The notes under the pieces are model-generated. The model saw only the letters and a program-made list of their open reading frames with translations, did not search any database and was not told where the DNA came from. Position numbers and translations under genes: made by a program. This document shows positions 19,701-28,700 of a stretch of DNA of 64,000 bases, one piece after another (position 1 is the stretch's first letter; every line of letters starts with the position of its first letter). This stretch comes from Fibrobacterota bacterium (GTDB taxonomy: Bacteria > Fibrobacterota > Chitinivibrionia > Chitinivibrionales > Chitinispirillaceae). The DNA lies in contig JAEWVR010000020.1 of NCBI GenBank assembly GCA_023459055.1, positions 62,001 through 126,000 on the forward strand. Direction: 5' to 3'.

Positions 19701-22700
19701 GCATCTCTAAATGTAGTTGAACAGGATCTGGTATTATCTCGATCTATACAAATTGCAAATGGTTGGGTTAATCTTCCAATTGACACATTGGTCAATTGGA
19801 AGAAACAAATAGCTCTCAAGATCAATGAACGCGTTGTAAATCTACCCATTTGGTTGAATCTAAAAGAAAAAAACGACCAAATAGTACAGTCAGAAATTAA
19901 TTCACCAAATCGTGTAACCTTGCAATCAAAAGTTGTAACAGCAACAGCGCATCCCGAGGGAATCGTGGTTGTTAAAATGGAAGATCGTGATGCCAAAAAT
20001 ATGTTTTCAGAAGCTCTTACAGAAGGATTAGAAGAGGTATTTAGACATATAGAACAATGTTCAAATTATAAGGTTGTAGTAATTACTGGCTTTGATAATT
20101 ATTTCGCTTCTGGTGGTACAAAGGAAACATTGTTGGCAATTCAAGAAGGTAAAGTTAAGTTTACTGATAACAAAGTGTATCAATTGACAATGACCTGTAA
20201 AATACCTGTAATTGCTGCTATGCAGGGTCATGGTATTGGTGCTGGATGGTCTTTGGGAATGTTTGCTGATAAAATCGTATTTAGTAAAGAAAGTAAGTAT
20301 GTTAGCCCTTACATGAATTATGGATTTACTCCAGGTGCAGGATCAACTATCGTTTTTCAAGAAAAAATTGGTTACGATCTTGCGAAAGAATCATTGTTGA
20401 CAGCGCAAGAATATTCTGGTGGTGATCTAAAGAATAGAGGAATGTCAATACCTGTTATGTCAAAAGGTGATGTACTACCCTTTGCAGTAAATATGGCCAA
20501 ACAGATTGCATGTAATTCTCGTGATGCTTTGATTGGTCTTAAACACCAACTTACTCAGCATCTTTTTGAACAACTTGATGAGACATATTCACTTGAACTG
20601 GAAATGCATGAAAAAACTTTTGTTCGTAAAGATGAAACGTTACAACAAATTCATAATAACTTTATGATCACAGATCGCAACCATAAGTCAATAGAGAATC
20701 TGGTTGATAACAAAACTCAATTAATTCGAATAGAAAATGATGTACTTAATGCAGATTCTCTGTCATCGGTCAGCATGACTCTAAGAAACCTATTGGCTCA
20801 TGAATTACATATGCAGGAAGATGAAATCAATGAAGAAACTCAATTCGTTGATCTTGGATTGGATTCCATAATGGGAGTGACATGGATACGTAAGGTTAAT
20901 GAGAAGTATAAAACAACTATAGAAGCGACAAAAATTTATAGTTACCCAAATCTTAATAAACTCAGTAAATACGTGAAGGAAGAGGCTGAAAAGGTTGGAA
21001 CTTTAACAATAAAAACAGAAGCAACCATGGCTGCTACTTCCGCAAATGAAAATCCAATACAAAACGAATTTTCATCTTTGAGTAATCCATCAGACTCGGA
21101 AATGGTTTATTCTGTATCTGGAACACTTAAAAAGCTCTTGGCACAAGAGCTACACTTGCAGGAATGCGAAATTAATGACGATGCGCAATTTGTTGATCTT
21201 GGCTTAGATTCAATTATGGGTGTAACCTGGATTCGCAAAGTAAATGAGAAATATAAGACTTCGATTGAAGCAACAAAAATATACAGTTTTCCGACAATAA
21301 ATAAACTTAGTCATTTTGTAAAAGAAGAGGCGCAAAAGATCGGGTCTTTGATCAGTAAAACTGAATCACCATTACCAATTTCATCTGTAAAAAAGGAACA
21401 ATCTGAACCATCTGCAAATCAGCAAATAATAGTTGATCTGTCCTGCAAAAAATTAGTATCCTGGCGTAATGGCTCAAAGTTGAGATTATCAAATATACAG
21501 CCAACTAAAAATGATTTTTCGCTCATTGCAGTTATCGGGATGGCGGGTCAGTTTCCACAATCAAAAAATATTGAGGAGTTCTGGGATAATATCGCCAATG
21601 GTAAAGATTGCATTGTTGAAGTACCAAAAAAGAGGTGGGATTTAAATACTTTCTATAAAGAAGGAGAAGCTGTTGCTGGAAAAACCAATTGCAAATGGGT
21701 TGGTGCATTGGATGAATATGATATGTTCGATCCTTTGTTTTTTAATATTTCACCATCAGAAGCTGAGTACATGGATCCACAACAACGGGTGCTTTTACAA
21801 ACATGTTGGCATAGCATCGAGAATGCTGGATATAATCCCAAAGAACTGTCAGGAAGTAAATGTGGAGTTTTTGTAGGTTGTGCTGGAAGTGATTATTTGC
21901 AAATGTCAAAAAGACATCAATTAAGTGCACAGGGATTTACTGGAGGAGCGTCTTCAATTACTGTTGCACGTATTTCGTATTTCCTGAACCTGCAGGGGCC
22001 ATGCATCGCAATTGATACAGCGTGCTCTTCATCATTGGTTGCTATTGCGAATGCTTGTGAAAGTTTGAACTCAGGTGCAAGTGATCTGGCGTTGGCTGGC
22101 GGAGTCTATATCGGTTCCGGTCCAACAATGCACATAATGAGTTCACAGACAGGAATGCTTTCACGAGATGGAAGATGTTTTTCGTTTGACCAAAGAGCAA
22201 ATGGATTTGTTCCAGGTGAAGGTGTTGGCGTTGTAATGCTTAAACGTTTGGAAGATGCACAAAAAGATCATGATATAATTTTTGGTGTTATAGAAGGTTG
22301 GGGAATTAATCAGGATGGAAAGAGCAATGGTATCACAGCCCCAAATGCTGAAGCACAAACACGCTTACAACAGTTTGTATATGATAAATTTAATATAAAT
22401 CCGGAAAATATCCAATTAATTGAGGCACATGGTACAGGAACAAAATTAGGTGATCCAATAGAAGTTGATGCTTTAAAGCAATCATTTTCAAAATACACTA
22501 AGAAAACTGAATTCTGTGCTTTGGGATCTGTGAAGAGTAACATTGGCCATTGTTTAACAGCTGCGGGGGTAGCTGGATTTATAAAACTCATTATGGCAAT
22601 AAATAGTAAAAAATTGCCTCCTACTATAAATTATCAAAAGTTAAATGAACACATAAGTGTTGAAGGAAGCCCATTCTTTATTAATGATAGGCTACAAGCC

Positions 22701-25700
22701 TGGGAACCACAAAATTCGACAAAGCGGCAAGCTGCTATCAGTGCTTTTGGCTTTGGTGGTACTAATGCGCATGTGGTTGTATCCGAGTATCAATCGTCTA
22801 AGAATACAAAACCAGCAGTTACAGTTATTGCGGAGGAGGATAAAACAGTTGTTCTTTTATCGGCCAGGACTGCAGAACAATTAAAACAAAAAGCAGTTGA
22901 TTTAAAGGAATATATACAGAAAAAAGGTAATGCAGTTGATTTAATTGATATGGCATACACTCTTCAAGTTGGAAGAGAAGCAATGGGTGAGCGTTTAGGC
23001 TTTATGGTTAAATCAATAGATGAATTAAGAAAGAAAATTGAATTATTTATTAATGGTGAACAAGACATAGATGGTTTCTATCAAGGACAAGTTAAACGCA
23101 ATAAAGACGGAATGAGTATTATAAGTCACGATGTTGAAACGAGAGAGACCATTATTGATAACTGGATTAATAAAAAGAAAATTTCAAAATTACTTGCTTA
23201 TTGGGTAAAAGGGCTTGATTTTGATTGGAATAAGCTTTACGGTGATGTAAAACCAACCCGAACGAACCTGCCTGAGTATCCTTTTGCTAAAGAACGATAT
23301 TGGATTGAAAATGGTACTTTTGATACAGGTATAACAAATGAATCCACAATCAGTGGTGATAATATTGATTCGGAACATCCATTTTTACAAAGAAATACCT
23401 CAAATTTTAACCAGCAAAGCTATAGTTCAAAATTCAGCGGGGAAGAATTTTTCTTAAAGAATTATACTGTGAATGATAGAAAAATCTTTCCGTTAATGTC
23501 ATTTCTTGAAATGGCTCGTGCCGCAATAGTAAGGGCTGCGGTAGCTGAGGAATCAAACATTCTTGAATTGTACAATGTACGCTGGAATAATCTTTTTGAG
23601 CATACAAAAAACAGTGTACTAAATATTTCTCTTTTTGAAAACGATGACGATAGAATAGAATATGAGATCTATAGTACAGTAAATGATGAAAACGGGAATC
23701 TTAGTGAAGTGAATCATTGTCAAGGTGAAGCGGTTTTTAGTACAGACATAGAACATGTATGCATTGACCTGGATGAAATAAAAAATCAAATGCATAAAGG
23801 AAAAATTAAATTTTATGATGAAATACCATTTTCTAATGTTTACATTGGTGAAGTATTTCAATGCATAAAAGAAGTATACAAAAAGGATAATGAATTATTA
23901 GTTAAGCTTGGTTTACCTGTTGATGCAGAAAATATGCCAGGAAATTTCTTTTTACATCCAAGTTTTACAGAATGTCTTTTCCACGCATGTGCCAAATTGA
24001 CGATTGATTTAAATGTATCATTTAATCAGCAATTACTTCCAGTTAGTATTGACACATTGTCTGTAATTTCACCATGTGTTGAAGAAATGTACGCATGGGT
24101 GCGTTTTTCTGGTATGGCAGAAAATAATGAATATAAATTTGATGTTGATTTGACGGACTTAGAAGGAAATTGCTGTATGTCAATACAGGGGTTATTGCTC
24201 GAAGAAAATAACTGGTCTTCAAAAACCGTTGATGAATCATTAGAAATGGATAGTACCGAATTGTCCGAACTCGTTATGATGACTCCAAAATGGGATGTAG
24301 TCAGAAATTTAAAACAGTCTGTTCTGGATCATGAAAAAGATTCAATACTAATTATTAGTGAAGATAAAGCACACAAAAATATCTTTGAAACAGATGGTGA
24401 ATCCAGGATAACAAACATAGAAATTACCCCAAATAGTACAGTAGAAAATATTGTTTCAAAAATAAATAACACAATTTTTGATCGGATAATATGGATAGCT
24501 CCAATTGATAAATTGGAAATGATTAATGATGAATCAATAATTGATAATCAGCATAGGGGTTTATATCAGGTATTCAGGATTCTCAAGAGTTTAAAATCAC
24601 TTGGATATGAAAAAAAGATAATGAAATGGGATCTAATAACTTTTAATAGTCAATTAGTAAAAAAGTCAGACAAGGTAAATCCAACTCATGCTTCGCTTCT
24701 TGGATTTACAGAAAGCATGGCTAAAGAATTTCCGTACTGGAAAGTTCGTCTGCTGGATATGCAGGAATTAACGGAACATTCAATTCGGGAGTTGTCGAAT
24801 CTTCCTTATAAATCTGAGGGTGCATCATATGCATACCGAGATGGAGAATGGCTCATACAAAAATTAATACCACTTAAAAAACTTATGTCTGGGGAACAGC
24901 CCTATAGAAACCAGGGCGTTTATGTCGTTATCGGTGGAAGCGGTGGAATTGGTGCAGTTTGGTCTCAATATGTTATAGATAAATATGATGCTCAGGTAGT
25001 GTGGATTGGCAGACGAGAGATTGATGCTGGAATACAACAGAAAATTGATGAATTGTCAAAGTACGGAAAAAAGCCTGACTATTTACGCGCTGATGCAAGT
25101 AATTTAAGGGATCTTCAGGTGGCTTATGAGATTATTAAAAAGAAATATTCACATATTAATGGTGTTATTCATTCTGCAGTTGGAACATTTGATGAAAATT
25201 TGAAGAGTGTATCAGAGGAAACCTTCAAATCTATAATATCTGTAAAATTGAATGTTAGCGTAAGGATTGCGCAAGTTTTCTATAAAGAAGACTTAGATTT
25301 TATTCTATTCTTCTCTTCAAATGCATCATTTGTTAGAGGCGGTGGAATGAGCGGGTACTCTGCAGGGTGTACGTTTAAAGATACCTATGCACTGGAACTT
25401 TCCAAATTGTTACCATGTGCTGTAAAAGTTATAAACTGGGGATATTGGGCTGTGGGTGCTGGAGAAAAGTTCTCAGACTCTATGAAAACTCGTTTTCTTG
25501 TAAATGGACATAGGCCAATAGAACCTGAAGAAGGAATGAAAACCTTAGAGCTGTTTCTTTCAAGCAATTTCGATCAACTATCAGTTGTTAACAAGCTACA
25601 ATCGACTGTAATCGACTTTGTAGTTCAAGATGAATGGATTACCGATTATCAAAATAACGGTGATGAATTTAACAAAAAACAACTTGAGATATCAGAAGAA

Positions 25701-28700
25701 AGCAAAGAAATGCTACTATCCAACTTTAAATACTTAAAGGATAAAGTTGCCAATGACATCGAAGACCTTTTAGCAATGTTATTAAACAGCGTAATATGCT
25801 CTACACAAAACGTGATAAGTTTTTATGATCGGTGGATGGTAGAAAGTAAGAAAATGCTATTATCCAGAGGGTATAGTATAAAAGATGAGAATAATGATTA
25901 CAAAAGAATAACAAATACTAAAGAGCTTTGGGACAAGTGGGAAAATGAAAAAGTAAAATGGATGGATGATGGTGGAAAAAAAGCGCTGTTTATGTTAGTC
26001 GAAAAGTGCTTGCGTGCATTACCTGATATTTTAATTGGAAAGCAAAAAGCTACAGATATCATCTTCCCAAATTCTTCAATAGAACTAGTTGAAAATGTCT
26101 ATAAAACAGAAGCCATATCATTAGCATTCAATGAGAGTATTGGAAATGTCCTGATGTTGGCAGTTAATGCTCTTTTGAAAAGAAATCCATCTGCACAAAT
26201 ACGGGTACTTGAAATTGGGGCTGGAACAGGTTCAACAACAATTAAAGTTTTGGAGAAGCTTAAGCCTTATCAAAATAATATAGCAGAATATTGCTATACA
26301 GATATTTCAAAAGCATTTTTGTTTCATGCTGAAAAAGAGTATACTCCTATCGCTCAATTCATTAGTACGGAGATACTAAATATTGAAGAACCTATCATTT
26401 CGCAAAATATTGAACTTGATAAGTATGATATTGTAATCGCAGCAAATGTACTACATGCGACAAAGAATATTCGCAATACTTTACGAAACACCAAAGCTAT
26501 TCTTCGTAAAAATGGAATATTGCTATTAAACGAAATTAGTGAAAAATCATTATATGGTCACCTAACATTCGGTTTACTTGATGGATGGTGGCTAAATGAA
26601 GATGATGAAATCAGGATTCCAGGATCGCCAGGATTGTTTCCTGAAAAATGGAAGGCGATTTTAGAAGAGGAAGGCTTTTATAAAGTATTATTTCCGACTA
26701 AAGAAGTACATCATTTAGGTCAGCAGATTATTTTGGCTGTAAGCGATGGTGTCGTTTGGCAAAGATCAGCTTCTAAAAGTAATGCACTGCAAAAAAAGAA
26801 TGCCAATTCCCAATTAAAATTGAGAAATGACACCACTACCCCAAAATTAGTTGATTCATCAATTGAAGAAAAAACAATCGCATATTTAAAACAACTTATT
26901 GGAAGTGTATTAAAGATAAATAGTAATCAGATTGACTCATCAGAACCATTGGAATATTATGGATTAGATTCAATTATAATTGGTACCGTGAATGATCAAC
27001 TTAAGAAAAGCTTTGCTGACATTAGCAGTACATTGCTATTTGAACATAGAACGATTGATGCAATTGCCAAGTATTTGATCGAAACTCAAAAGGACAATTT
27101 ATTTGGTTTATTGAAAATAGATAAGAATTCAGTGGGTATTGTACAAGCATCTGTAATTGAAACATGTGAAATTATGAATAGAAATGTTGGTAAAATTAAA
27201 AAAATAGTCCATACGAATTCAACAGTTCAAAATAATGTTCAAGAAAATAATATTGAAGAATTATTGTACGAAAAGACACAACGCTATTTAAAGCAACTAA
27301 TTGGTAAAATTCTTAAAATGAGTACTAATCAAATTGATGGGGCAGAACCATTAGAGCATTATGGAATTGACTCAATAATGATTGGATTAGTAAATGACGA
27401 ACTGAGAAAGAATTTCCCAAATATCAGCAGCACATTACTTTTTGAATATCAAACAATTGATAAAATTGCTAAATATCTGGTTGATAGCAGTGGTGAAGAT
27501 TTACAAAGAATATTAAAATTAAACGGCCCTTCAGAACAAAAGTCCATGATCTCATCAAAATTAAATAATCAGGTGTCTAATAACAGTAATCTTATCAAGT
27601 CAAGGCGACTACATAATACTCGGGCTACAAATCCTTTAATTGCTAGAGAAAAAAGAAATGTAAACGATGGCCCAATAGCTGTTATAGGTATCAGTGGCAT
27701 TTATCCGCAAGCGTCGTCGATAGAAAAATATTGGGAAAATCTTAAATCCGGTAGAAATAGTATTGTTGAAATTCCTGCTAATCGTTGGACTTTGGATGGA
27801 TTCTATGAGCCGAATGAACAAAAGGCAATAGATGAGGCGAAAAGCTATTGTAAGTGGGGCGGATTCATAAATGAATTTAGTGAATTTGATGCATTATTTT
27901 TCGGAATATCACCAAAAGATGCATTAAATATGGATCCACAGGAAAGGTTATTTTTACAGGAAGCATGGCGGGCTTTAGAAAATTCTGGATATACACGAAA
28001 TTCTTTACAAAAAAAATTCAACCAAAGAGTAGGCGTTTTTGCAGGTGTGACAAGACCGGGGTATAGTCTTTATGGATCTACTCAAGCAATTAAAGAAGAA
28101 AAATTTTATCCTCGTCAATCATTTGGTTCAGTAGCCAATCGGTTATCATATTTTTTGGATATCAATGGGCCTAGTATGCCTATTGATACAATGTGTTCGT
28201 CATCTCTGGTTGCGATTCATGAAGCTTGTGAACATATTCATCGTGGTGAATGTGATCTTGCATTCGCTGGTGGAGTTACTGTATATACGCATCCGTCAAG
28301 TTACGTCGATATGGCTGCGCAACATATGTTTTCGAAAGATGGCCTTTGTAAAAGTTTTGGTGCAGGAGGAAATGGATTTGTTCCAGGAGAAGGTGTTGGG
28401 GTTGTATTGTTGAGACCTTTAGCAGATGCGATACGTGATAACGATATAATTCATGGGGTAATTCTATCCACCAGCACAAATCATGGGGGGAAAACAAATG
28501 GTTACACAGTACCTAACCCCAGAGCACAAGGAGAACTAATCTCACGTGCAATTGACAAGGCTGGAATTAACGCCCGTGATATCAGTTATATTGAGGCTCA
28601 CGGTACAGGTACAGAATTAGGGGATCCAATTGAAATTTCTGGATTACAACAAGCGTTTTCAAAACATACTCATGATACGGAATATTGTAAAATCGGTTCT

